This document shows positions 1 through 10,287 of a stretch of DNA of 64,000 nucleotides, in pieces; position 1 is the stretch's first letter, and each line of letters starts with the position of its first letter. The notes beneath the pieces are model-generated. The model ran no database searches, was not told the origin of the DNA, and was given only the letters and a program-made list of their open reading frames with translations. Made by a program: the position numbers and the translations under genes. The stretch is from Scilla litardierei (Eukaryota > Streptophyta > Magnoliopsida > Asparagales > Asparagaceae). The DNA is taken from contig CM061138.1 of NCBI GenBank assembly GCA_030789695.1, positions 182,629,051 to 182,693,050 of the forward strand, written 5' to 3'.

Positions 1-1016
1 TTCTCTTCCCTTCTTCTCCCTTAAAGAAAGTTTTCGTGTTTATGGTTGTTATATTAGTTGGGACTAGCTATTATCGTTATAGGATTTTTGTTTGCAGGTA
101 GGCTTGGAGTGAGATGAGTTTTATTATGTCAATAATTAATTGATTTTGGGAACACAAGGATGATGGATTAGAATATATTTTTGATGAAAAGAATGGACTG
201 TCCAAAGACTTATTTATAAAGCCGGAGTGTGGCGGACTCAATGGGAAATTCTGGTCGAATGAAATTATATGCGAGGAGATGATGACTCATCAGACTTGAG
301 GCTTAGACGGGTAGTAGATAGGAGTAACTGCAGAGAATAGTATGAGTTAGGGTGATCATGAGGTTGAGTAGAGTTTTATTAGCATCGAGACTTGATTGAT
401 GAGTTGATGTGAGAAGACTTTGAGAATAACACGACGTGATGAGATTAATGGATGGTTAGGTAGCCGGACTTAATATTGGTTAGGGATTAGTTATAGTGAG
501 CAGGATGAGGGGTAATTCTGACAGATCAAATTATTTGGTGGATGAATTTATGGGGAGATATGACGAGAATGTATTGAAGACACGACGATTGCTGATTGAT
601 GAAGGTATTATAGGATAGACAAATGATTTTGTCTTGGATTGGTGGATGACTAGAATCTCATTTTTGGAGATTTATTAATGTTGGGAACAGATTTAGAAAT
701 TCAAAAGATATTAATGAGCGATGATGATGTTTAGTGGAGTGGTACGATATCAGAAGATGATTATTATTTTTTATGAGAACTTGGAGTTGGAAATTGGAAC
801 GGTAGTGATGGATCTATATTATTAGGAGGTGAGTTTAGTCGCGGCTTTACCCAGTGAAAAGATGGATTATGAGGGATTATTGAGGAATGTTGTTCGAAGT
901 TACAGGATTAGAAATCTTTTTGAGTAGATATGATAGTCGCGGGTATAAGGTTATATGGGTAATTATTACTAGTGTGAGTGATTCCGAGGGCGGAATCATT
1001 TCTAAGGTGGGTAGAA
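1..1016 (+). mobile_element. T1 Tekay-like element, 3' internal region (partial)
   Basis: This is the 3' part of the internal region of a T1 LTR element whose 5' end lies before the window. It is recognised because its reverse complement matches the start of the internal region of the complete T1 copy (from 54485 on). No coding capacity is seen: stops occur in all frames. It ends with a hairpin (979-998: TGATTCC, loop GAGGGC, GGAATCA) and a purine-rich tract (about 1002-1016) directly before the LTR, as expected for the polypurine tract. It is probably a non-autonomous element or a very degenerate pol end. Confidence 0.7.
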
Positions 1017-1600
1017 TGTAACGGCCTGTTTCTATCGTACCTTCTTCGTGCGCGTGCTTTTGATCGTGCACGTGTTTATTTTAGACTTTAGTTGTTTTTG
1101 AATGTTTTTGTGTGATATGTCGTCGTGATCGTCTCTGAAAGTATTAGATTGTGGAACAACTTGGGAACGACATATCACGAGTCGTTCTTCCGCGATACTA
1201 ACTTATTTGAGGTAACGTCACGACTTTCTGTTTTGACGTGAGACGTTTCTATTTTTAGTTTCGTCCCTCGACATCAAAATTTAGATCCGTCTTCTCCACT
1301 CTCTTTCTTTAGTCGTCCCGAACACCCCATAATTATTTTACAATTTTTGGACTTAATTTGACATATTTTCCATTTTTTTGAAAGTTTTAAATAATTTTAA
1401 CACATATTTTTATAAGAGTTTTAATTACAATAAAATTCCTACATTATAATAACGTATTATAGAATTTTTAGACCAAATCTCAGAATTTTTGGCCGCCCCC
1501 ATCTTGCGTGAGGGAGAGGAGAGTAATTTTAAATTATATTAATTATTTTTATTATTTTAATTACGTTTTTCTTAACTCAAACCCTAACCCTAGCTCTAAA

Positions 1601-1612
1601 CTATTTATATTA
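1601..1612 (+). promoter_or_regulatory. Putative TATA box of T1 LTR copy 1
   Basis: CTATTTATATTA lies about 585 bp into the LTR, just before the switch from AT-rich U3 to a GC-rich leader. Position and composition fit an LTR promoter. No start-site evidence is available. Confidence 0.45.
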
Positions 1613-1821
1613 GCCCTAGGATAGGTTATTTTCGCATTACACAAACCCTAGCCGTCAAAAACACCTTCCCGACGTTCGTCGCAACGTTGCGACGATCGCC
1701 CAGTGCACGACCGACGGCCGCCCCCGCACATCCTAGTGCACGACCGGCGCTCTGCTCCGCAGCGCCGCTTGCAACGCTCCGCTGCATCGCCCCGCTGTCG
1801 CCCCGCTGCGACCGACGGGAT

Positions 1822-1922
1822 CCCTCGGTCTGACCGAGGGAATCCCTCGCATCGCCCAAGCTCCCGCCTCCGCCTGCGCTGCACTTGCACGACCGAGAGC
1901 TCCTCTCGGTCTGACCGAGAGG
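1822..1922 (+). repeat. Two inverted repeats with a shared core in the T1 leader
   Basis: 1822-1840 is CCCTCGGT, CTG, ACCGAGGG. 1902-1922 is CCTCTCGGT, CTG, ACCGAGAGG. Both share the core TCGGTCTGACCGA but have different outer arms that remain complementary. They are found only in this T1 copy and lie downstream of the putative TATA box, so they would be in the transcript. Confidence 0.6.
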
Positions 1923-2580
1923 AACCCCCGCACCGGCAGTGTACGACCGACGGCCATACGTCGCAAGTTGGTTTCTCCCACACCAACTCCTGTGGTGGGC
2001 CCCCCAAGTTCTCCTGAGGTGTTGTGGGTCCCCCTTGGACCCATAGCACTGCTGTGGGCCCCACTTGGACGTGATACTTCGCGGATTTACCGTCTACGAC
2101 GTTGCGACACGTCGTAGGCCTTCGTCGCAAGTTCAAACTTTTGGAGAATCGTGCGAGGACCAGATCTGAAGCTGAGGAGTCCTCCGATCAGACACGACAT
2201 CCAATCTACAACAAACTCCGGTTCAGGTTGGTTCCCCGAAACTCGTAGAAACCCCCACAATAGCTGACTGAACCCTAAACTAAAAACCGTCAACTTGAAC
2301 TAAATTTACTTTCCAGCACCTGTAAAACGTTGGACGAACTTAGAAAATCGACGAACGGACTTTGTTGACTGTGCACATAGGATAGATCGTCGATTAGGAT
2401 GAAACATCAAAAAGTGACTTTTGACAAATAGGATAGTCCCGAAAATCTAGAAACGAAACCTAATAGGATTTGATGAATTTGAGACCTGACATCGTCGCCG
2501 TGGCGATATTTCAGACGGACTTCTACGGACGAGACGCTTGGACGAGACGCTTCGAGAAGACGACGCACTCGCCGTTTCAG

Positions 2581-2723
2581 GCAAGTGTATCCACTTGCAC
2601 TTTTGGCCGTGCTTAGGCCCTAGTTGGTTAGAATTGTTAACTGTGAACAAATAGAACAGGACGTGAAATGATAGCGTCCGGGACGACTCCTGACGGCTCA
2701 GACTTGACGACGAAGTCTGAGCC
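2581..2723 (+). promoter_or_regulatory. Structured hairpin module (HP0-HP1-HP2), T1 copy 1
   Basis: Three consecutive hairpins. HP0 is 2581-2598 (GCAAGTG, loop TATC, CACTTGC). HP1 is 2659-2679 (GGACG, loop TGAAATGATAG, CGTCC). HP2 is 2695-2723, with an 11-bp perfect stem GGCTCAGACTT / AAGTCTGAGCC around the loop GACGACG. The same order occurs in T2 LTRs with different stem sequences and nearly the same loops (see 47904-48042). The module is downstream of the TATA box and so should be present in element RNA. A role in RNA packaging, dimerisation or translation is inference only. Confidence 0.7.
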
Positions 2724-2829
2724 TGACAACAACAACTTTTTAATGCTGTAGGGCTATCATGTGTGTTCGTGTGTGTGGCCACCCTAGAATAACCCTTCCT
2801 GTCTTGTCACGTCCCGTCCCGTCTTGCAC

Positions 2830-3053
2830 AGCCCGCTGGGCAATAGGGCACTCTTCGAGTGATCCCTTGTACAGATTCACAGCCTGTGGGCAATAGGGCA
2901 CTCTCCAAGTTGAGAGAGTGATCCCTTGTACGGATACACAGTTCGAGGGCAATAAGGTACTCTCCAAGCTAGAGAGAGTGATCCCTTGTACGGATTCTCA
3001 GCCTGCGGGCAATAGGGCACTCGCCAAGCTAGAGCGAGTGATCCCTTGTACTG
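2830..3053 (+). repeat. 60-bp tandem repeat with hairpin in each unit (T1 copy 1)
   Basis: About four units with an exact 60-bp period, each containing GATCCCTTGTAC and GGGCAATAGGGCAC. Each holds a hairpin: 2899-2920 CACTCTC/GAGAGTG, 2959-2980 ACTCTC/GAGAGT and 3018-3040 CACTCGC/GCGAGTG. The first unit has the short form CACTC-TTC-GAGTG. The stem change CTC/GAG to CGC/GCG is compensatory. The equivalent array has three units at 22994-23163 and four at 52000-52230 and 58034-58264. Confidence 0.8.
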
Positions 3054-3226
3054 GTGTCATGTCTTGTCTTGGGGTTTGGGGTTGGGTTGAGCGTGCGCAC
3101 GGCAAGAGGGTCTGATCCCCCTCGAACTGTAAGGCGTGAACCCTTTCGTGTCTCACTTGTCTTGTCCTGTCTTGTTTCCGTCACGTCCCGTCTTGTCTTG
3201 CCACCTGTAGGTTAGTCCCGTAGTTG

Positions 3227-3469
3227 GTAGCACACGCTACGACTACTACTTGTCCCGTTTTACTTTCCTGCTGCGTTACTTCCTGTCGTGTTACTCTGTT
3301 ATAACCACAGCATGCTAATCAACCAGTAAAATGTTGTGTAAAAGAACCTCAGCATGCTAATCAACCAGGAAACTGTTGTTTAAAGTTCGGTGCACTTGCA
3401 GTAAAGTCTAACCCTTCTTGTAGACTTTACCTGACGTACAGTTCCTTTCTCTTGGGTGCTGTACGTCAG
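3227..3469 (+). promoter_or_regulatory. Further hairpins in T1 LTR 3' part (HP3-HP5)
   Basis: HP3 is 3227-3240 (GTAGC, loop ACAC, GCTAC), identical in T2 at 40784-40797. HP4 is 3401-3430, stem GTAAAGTCTA / TAGACTTTAC. HP5 is 3431-3469, 11-bp stem CTGACGTACAG / CTGTACGTCAG around a pyrimidine-rich loop. The HP4 stem changes in compensatory fashion in the T1 copy at 20184-23932 (GGTCTA/TAGACC) and in T2 (ACAAAGTCT/AGACTTTGT). Confidence 0.65.
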
Positions 3470-3863
3470 GTGCTCAGCCAGAGTTCGTGGACGAGGCAGA
3501 CTCACTGGAGTACGAGGAGCCGAGGACGTTGATCCAGAGTTCGTGCCTGACGAGGATCAGACCTTGAGGTCTTTTAGTCGCCACTTTCAGAGGTTACTAC
3601 TTTCAGTTTTCTTTTAGATAGTTTGTTGCCACGCTTAGGCTTCTTTTTAGACTTTGTACTTGTTGGATATTATATCTCTAATTTAAATGAATGCCATTTC
3701 CTTTCTGTACTTTTGTTGTTCCTAAACTTTATAAATGCAAGAACCTGAATCTTTTAAAATGGTACCCCTACAGACGCTTATTGGGTCCGAGCTTCTAAAG
3801 CTCTGGCCTAAGCGGGCCTCGTCACGTTTCGCTTCCGTCCATTTTGGGAAGCGGGGCGTGACA

Positions 3864-4994
3864 TGAGTCTTCCCCGAATCTTCCTCTTGAGGGGTACCCC
3901 TCCCTGGCCGGGAGACCTGCTGTGTGGCTGCATTCGACCCAGACGGCTCCGAGTCGCTGAGTACTAGTTGCTGCCTCCTTTTATTCCCCTTAAGCGCAAC
4001 TACTTCAAATTCGAAGACGGGCTTTTCCTTCTTCTTCCTTTGAAGGCGGGCCACCTGAACAACCCTCTCAACAACAATGGGTCGATCCTCTGACGGTTGG
4101 GCCATCCTTTCCTCCATAGTCGGCACCTGAGAAGACAACATGCTCATCTCTGCCTCTTTGATGGAAGCCTCGACTACCTCCCTAAGTGCAAGATCCACTT
4201 GATAATCCACACCGGCCATGCCTGCAGAAGCAACAAACGAGTTAAGTCGAATAACAAAGGTCGAACAGTTGGCAGGCACGATCGAATCAACCTTTCATCC
4301 ACAAAGTTCGACGCAACACATCGTCATACTACAGCCACTTGACCGACCTTATATTCTCTGGCAGATTCGTCAATGTGTCGACGGCTTTTTTCTCCTGGCT
4401 AGTCAGCGGCTTATCCTCGGCGGGGCCCAATTCAGGGGCACCCCAGCTGGTGTAGAATCCTGCCTCTCCTTGGAAGATCACAAACACAAACTCGTCTTTC
4501 CATTTAGGATTAGAAGAGGGAAGGTCTTCAAACAGCTTCCTTCCTCGACGATTCATTATCAAATACCAGCCAGGGGTCTTAAAGGGAGGGATCGAGAAAA
4601 AATAACTGAACAGTCTCAGAGACTGTTCAATTCCTTTCATCACATACAGAGCTATAAAGCCTATCAACATGCCAATGGCGTTCGGCATCAACTGGCAGAG
4701 GGAAATGTTTAGGGTACACAAGAAGTACCGCATGAAGGGGTGCATGGGGAATCGAAGGCCTCGTTCGAAGGCTTTGACGCATACCCCCACTTCCGAGTCG
4801 CCGGGACGATGGGCCCTCTCGTCCCTCCCATGCATCGGATTTGGTAATCGAGACGGACGAAGCTCAGGAATCTGGTCAGCCTTGACTTTGGACCTCATAT
4901 TCACGAGCAAACCCGTCTCCATAACCCCATCCTTATTCTTCTGCATAACAGTGACCAAGCTCCCTTCAGAGATAGGGTTGGAGGACGAAGCCAT
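3864..4994 (-). pseudogene. Broken gypsy-type gag-like ORF (Transposase_28-like)
   Basis: The minus strand encodes a 221-residue open stretch (4329-4994, start Met at 4994). Its middle resembles the plant putative gypsy-type transposon domain (Pfam PF04195, Transposase_28), with recognisable text such as GLRFPMHPFMRYFL and KLFEDLPSSNPKWKDEF. A second stretch in another frame (about 3864-4279) is charged and has the sequence RLQRKKKEKP. The two are separated by a stop and a frame change. The T1 LTR ends at 3863, so the pseudogene is cut there by that insertion. This family is found in plant gypsy elements, often in non-autonomous ones. I see no host gene here. Confidence 0.55.
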
Positions 4995-6590
4995 TTCTTT
5001 CGAGGGAAGGAAAAACTAAATCAAGGAGAATGAAGAAGATACCTTTGCACACTGTCGCTGGAACAGTCCTATATAGGCAGGGCGACCACCGCATGATGGA
5101 ACATGCGTCGAAGATCCAAAGTCTCCGAGCATCTTGGATTCGAACTCGTAAATCATCCGAATCGACAAGGTGGGCGTTTTGGCGCCTGGAACTTGAGTGC
5201 TATTTTCTCGACTGTCGTGCCCTATTAATGCGATGTAACGTTGCTTGACTTCAGCAGGTAGACCCTTTGAGGTCGTACGACGAGGGCCATTGTTGAGTCA
5301 TTGGGCCGGCACTCGAGATGACTCGACCGATTGATGACTAAGGCCCACGGGGTCCACAAGGGAAGCCTGATATCGACTCAGTCAAAGCCCATTGGCCAGT
5401 CGACCATTGCATTCCACTTACTCGAACGTGAGATTAAATATGGGCTCGTAATTCGTGGGACGTGTACAACATTTACTCCTATTAAAGGGGGAAGATCGTG
5501 GCCCCATAATGGATGATCCCCGCGATGATACGAATATGTTAAGGCCAAAAATGACCGAAACAATCAAGATGCTGATGTGGATCCTTTCCTGCTGAGTTGG
5601 AGCCTCGACAGTCAGATAAGTGGGACCCTAGGTTGGAAGAACCTAGGTCGTTGGTGGTTGGCGATTGACTTGCAGAGCTCGATTGACCCTCAAACTGATC
5701 ATGCATCGGTCTATAGAGGTTGATAAGCTCCAGTGTGACCCTTACGTAGGATCGAGACTTGGTGATCTACACCACAAGGAAGTGTCAGGGGGTCCGATCT
5801 GGGTCCCGACCCAAATCACATCTGATGCTTAAGTTAGAATGACTTAAGAGAGGGAGGGAGCTTGGAGCAACTGAGATCAACCCACGGAGGCTCGTCTTAG
5901 ATCTTGCGTCGCAATCCCTTTGATTTAAGAAATGTAAGATGAAATATCTAAAGTCCGAGTATTAGATCTCGTACGTTCGGAATTGGAACCCTTTTACCAT
6001 TGTCTTTTCAGGTATTTATAGGCGTTGATTCGATGATTGCGAATAACGGTCCCTCATTGATTCGGGTGGGATTTTCTCTGGGATTGGTGATAACGACTGC
6101 CTATTTACTCGGTCTTATTAACTCCTCCCTGAGTATCAGCAGGAGCTTAACGGTCGAGTGAGCCATTCGCTTGACTGAGTATTACTCTGCCTTAATGACG
6201 GGTTTCAGGTTGTAGGCACTAAATGGGCCGTATATCTTGACACCGTTTCGTGATCTGTACCCGTGAACTAATAATGGCCCCCATCATTCGTGTCTTAGGA
6301 AATAGCACTGATTGAAACCGCATGATGCGTATTCTCCTTAAATGCGCACAGTCTTTGAAATGTTCGATTTGATTTGTGCCGCCAAAAAACCTTTCGTTTC
6401 TAAATCGATCCTCATCGCTTCTTGAGGTTGGTCTCAAACACGTGTTGCTCATCAGCCATCAGTTGGTTGAGCTCCTCCATATAAAAGAAAAGGGATGAGA
6501 AGAAAAAGACTTTCTTGCTCCGCCTCCATTTTCATTTTGAAAGATGGACTCCTTCGTTGCTTCCTTCGGAGTTTGATTGATCTTGCTACG
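4995..6590. other. Degenerate old repeat, no gene seen
   Basis: No convincing coding region. It is probably leader and LTR of the element that carried the gag-like pseudogene at 3864-4994. LTR-like starts appear at 5292 (TGTTGAGTCATTGG) and 5787 (TGTCAGGGGGTCC), but I cannot pair them with a second LTR. The right edge is cut by the Ath2 LTR at 6591. Confidence 0.35.
6477..6487 (+). promoter_or_regulatory. Possible TATA box in degenerate repeat
   Basis: CCATATAAAAG is followed by a purine-rich stretch and a C-rich leader, resembling an LTR promoter on the plus strand. The host LTR is not delimited, so this is weak. Confidence 0.25.
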
Positions 6591-7710
6591 TGATGCTGTC
6601 GCGACTAACACCTAGAAGCCACCTAGAAATGGCAAGAACACCAAGTGCTAGATGTATCCCAAATGCGAATTTCCGGCACTTTATGCAAGCGTACGGTGTC
6701 AAGTAATAGTATAAAAGATATCGATCCCACAGGGAAGGTAGAGATGTTATTGTCTTGGGCTATTTTTAAATCTCCGAATTTAGGTAGCAGTCGGTTTCGA
6801 GAAATTGTTTGTTTTAGACTGTGAACATTTAATAAAGACTAGGGCTTTAGGACTCACCACTAGGATCGTCGAATGTCGATGCTTGGTTAAGACTCTTACG
6901 TTGCATTGGTTTTATAGGGATTGTCGCATCTAAGATGTGGATTTCATGGTTCTAAGCACTATGAATCTAATGTATCACATTAACCTCGCTCTCGCGATAG
7001 GCACACACGATACATGCATTAAGAATCGATAATATTCACGCCACTCTTGTGGATAAAATGATCTCAGCCCACCCCACTCTCGTGGGTTAGAGCTTTGATG
7101 TATTTTGGTGGCTCTTATTGACGCAATGGCAGTAGCCGTCAATTAGTAATATATTTCGTCGGTGGATCCCATCAAGACACGAGTCGGGCATGGTCACGCA
7201 TCCCAATTGGATTCACTAACCCCCTAATTAAGCCTATAGGATACTCTTTAAGCCAATCGATTCCACCGACTGTGGGCACGATCTCAGTACGAGTTCTCTT
7301 ACAAACTTTGCAAGATCAACCAAATTACTTCCCTTTTATACCAACGCAACCTAAAAATCCTAACTTTGCATCTCAATCCTAAAATCCATGGGCTAATCCA
7401 TTATCCCTAGATAGAACTACTCACGCATTATAGAAATAAAAACAAGAGATTCAATAGATGCAATGGAATTCATCATGGCAATGGAAAACATCAAAAACAA
7501 TAGAAAGTGTAGAGAATGGTTACCAACGCGTCGAGGAGTAATAGCAATCCAAAGAGAATTAAGAAAATAAGATTCCTTGCGTGAAATAGCAATGAAAATC
7601 CAAGATTGGCTTCATACAAAATAGCGACGGCACAAACTCTCAAAGACCTAATTAAAACTAAACTAAGAGTTTCTCTAAAGTTCCTCTCTGAAAATAAAGC
7701 TAAAAACGTG

Positions 7711-7720
7711 CTTAAATACA
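7711..7720 (-). promoter_or_regulatory. Putative TATA box of Ath2 LTR
   Basis: On the minus strand this reads TGTATTTAAG. The matching sequence in copy B (about 50068-50080, plus strand) is conserved. It sits just downstream of the palindrome array in the direction of transcription. Confidence 0.5.
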
Positions 7721-7789
7721 TAGGGTAGCAATCCCAAAAAATCTCAGAAAAATCTGGGCACTTGGGCCTACCAATTAGGCTGGTCGCGT

Positions 7790-8165
7790 CGCATTACTCG
7801 ACGGAGTAGTGGAGCCTGCTCGGTCGAGTCGGCTTCAGACTCCGTTTGCTGCTGCTGCTGCGTCTGGCTGATACGGGCTACTCGGTCGAGTAGCCCCCTA
7901 ATCGGTCGAGCTACAGCAGATCAAAGCTTCCTCCAAATGGCTGCTCTGTTTCTTGATGACTCGAGTCGAGTAGGTGAGCTGCTCGGTCGAGTTGCTTTGC
8001 TGCTCGATCGAGCTAGGGTGCCTTAGAGAAAAGCTGAAAATCTTCATCTGTTTGGTGTGACTCAGGTCAAGTCGGTTGTTTGCTCGGTCGAGTAGGTCTG
8101 GGCTGTTTCCTGTGCGATTTTTGCGTGTCTGCTCGGCAGAGTAGCTGATGCTACTCGATCGAGTC
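7790..8165 (-). repeat. Palindrome array TACTCGGTCGAGTA in Ath2 U3
   Basis: About ten copies of a near-palindromic 12-14-mer around CTCGGTCGAG or CTCGATCGAG, with irregular spacing, at for example 7796, 7818, 7879, 7960, 7981, 8002, 8081 and 8152. All lie within 80-460 bp upstream of the putative TATA box. The same motif fills 49630-50000 in copy B and 12399-12944 inside the element. Confidence 0.85.
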
Positions 8166-8460
8166 ACCTGGAAAACTGAACTCAACTTTGCCATTTCTCG
8201 TTCTCTTCTCCTCCTCTCCTCATATCTTCTTCCATTCCTCGACAAACTCTCATGGAGCCTTGCTAATGACGTCTCGGACGTGCCGGATGTGTCATTGTCC
8301 CAAAATAGTTCCAATTCGCTCCAAAACTCCTGAAAATCCAAAAGGCTATACAAAACTCGAATATGGCGTTAGAAGCGCGATAATATATGAAAATATGGAG
8401 TTTTGAGGCGAATATGACATGAAATGATGCGATAAAAATATGTAAAATATGGCCACATCA

Positions 8461-8475
8461 AAATCCCCCAAGCTT
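8461..8475 (-). other. Polypurine tract of Ath2 copy A
   Basis: The minus strand reads AAGCTTGGGGGATTT immediately before the 3' LTR, and is preceded by a CTCGAGGACGAG stretch. This is the usual Athila arrangement for priming plus-strand synthesis. Confidence 0.8.
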
Positions 8476-10287
8476 ACCTCTTGCTCGTCCTCGAGGAAGA
8501 CGAACAAGAGGCTCACCGGGTGATAAAAATAAAAATAGAAGAATAATGGAAAATGGAGGGGAGTGCTAGAGTATTCAGTCAGATCTCAAGCCATAGCGAC
8601 ATATCACAATACTTCGAAAATAGATCACATGCTAATAAAAATTTCATATCTTAGCTAAACATATCACTTGCAAGCATTTAAGAACAAAGGAAGGGATCCT
8701 CTAAATTCATGCAATCAATTCATATCCACATCATGCAATTCATAGAGTCTAGTATAAACATGTTGGCGACGCACTTTTCAATCAATAGAATTAAATGAAG
8801 CATATAAGAGTCATACCAAGCATGCAACACAGAATAGAATAAGGATCATGGCATTCATATATTCATCTCAAATCATGAAAAATCTTCATAGATAATATAT
8901 TTCGCAAAGTCTGAGCATTATCAAATATCCACAAATGTGCACAACTCCACTCTAATGGAATACTCACTCGTATAATCAAATGGATTCACCCCCCAAGCTT
9001 AGCTTGAGGCATCACATCTAAGGATTAATAAAGGAATTTTTGTGACTTTTTCCCAAGTATTTGTGTAGCTTCAAGTAGTAAGATATAGGAAATATTTTTA
9101 TTTTTCTTTTTAAACGCTTTTTTTTCCTTTTGAAGTCTTTTTCTCTCTTTTTTTCTTTTGTAGGAGCAATAGGATATACATATATTTTGGCTTCTTTTTG
9201 GATTTTTGGGGCTTTTTGAAGCTAACTTTTTCTTTTGGGATTTTTGGGAATAGGATGCGGTGTATGTAGCTGTAAAGGGGGTGGACCCAAGTGACATGTA
9301 GAGAATAATAGGTTATGCGGAGAAGGAAATAATATAATCACTCGGTTCACTCATAAGATGTGCACAACAGTTCAATAAGATAATACTCCAACTAAACTCA
9401 TAAGCAAGCATAGATATTTTCATTCATTTCAACGAATAATGAAGTCATGCGGTAAGGCACACAATAATAGAAGGCATGCAATAAGAAGTGAATAAGATAA
9501 CAAGGCAGATGCTTCAAATATTCTAAAGATGCGTGAATCTTGGTGCATATCCAACATAGGCATACTAAATACTACTGCATACATTCAGTTTCAATTCATT
9601 TCATGCATTCATATAGAGAGATCATCAATAGAATATATATGCAAGTGTAGGAATAGTAAGACACTGAAATACTCTAAATAGCATGGCAAAAGTAACAAGC
9701 GTCGTGATGGCTGCTAAAGCTAAGAGAGATATCATCATTCGGAATATATCTAGCAAAAGGGGAGAAGAAAGGGGGAGAAAATAAAATAAAAGCATGCATG
9801 CAAGCATACCAAATATGGAAAATATGATGCTAAAAAAATGAAACGGTGAAAAAGTGGTGAAGAATAAAAATAAAAAGGTGTAAAATGGAAGAAAATGAAA
9901 ATAAAAAAAGAAAATAAAAGCGATAGCGCTCATCCCCCAAGCTAAACACAGCAGTGTCCTCACTGCTGAGAACACGTTGGCAAGAAGGGAAAATGAGGCT
10001 AGGGCGGGCGGGCTGGTGAATAAAAGGAAAATAACAAAAGCGAAACTATGCAAATAATAAACGAAAAGGTGTATGACCTAATGCCTAATCTGCAAAAATA
10101 TGAACAAGCAGGCAGATGATGCAAATGATGACATGATGCCGGTGGAATAAATGCAAATGCAAAATGATGGAATATATACAGGCGGTGCAAGAAGGTCATT
10201 CCCCAAGCTATGCAAGGTCAGGGCCATGAGGAGACAGATGGGCACAAAAATCAATGAGGGGTGACAGGAGCAAAAATAGAGTAAAGA
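8476..10287 (-). other. Ath2 3' untranslated region with repeated PPT-like motifs
   Basis: No gene is seen. The region is A-rich on the plus strand. The PPT core (plus strand TCCCCCAAGCT) recurs at 8990-9000, 9933-9943 and, with one C fewer, at about 10199-10208. The corresponding region of Ath1 (28324-30332) has the same arrangement. Confidence 0.6.

Larger units (their letters stand above)
1017..3863 (+). mobile_element. T1 3' LTR, copy 1
   Basis: Long LTR of 2847 bp, from TGTAACGGCC to GGGCGTGACA, in plus orientation. Its ends and its last ~1.3 kb match the LTRs at 20184-23932 and 51185-54484, but the GC-rich part downstream of the TATA box (about 1650-2200) is unlike theirs. The 3' half carries the hairpin series and the 60-bp tandem array described separately. 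The long frames inside it, such as the repeating ones near 2918-3115, are products of the tandem array and are not called as genes. Confidence 0.85.
6591..8460 (-). mobile_element. Ath2 copy A 3' LTR
   Basis: LTR of 1870 bp. On the plus strand it runs from TGATGCTGTC to GGCCACATCA, so termini are TGATG...CATCA. It matches 38661-39734 plus 49106-49328 (A's 5' LTR) and, inverted, 49329-51184 (copy B). A minus-strand TATA-like CTTAAATACA lies at 7711-7720, with a palindrome array upstream of it at about 7790-8165. Confidence 0.85.

Noticed and set aside
2918..3115. Repeating frame with IPCTDSQPAGNRALAKLE-like units
   Set aside because: A by-product of the 60-bp tandem repeat (20 codons per unit). 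Units vary in a way that preserves hairpins rather than the protein.
4097..5019. Plus-strand open frames over the Transposase_28-like region
   Set aside because: Antisense shadows of the minus-strand gag-like sequence.
7491..7721. Short hydrophobic frame suggesting a membrane protein (also similar ones near 9625-10199)
   Set aside because: Low-complexity T-rich translation of A-rich untranslated element sequence; no conservation pattern of a protein.
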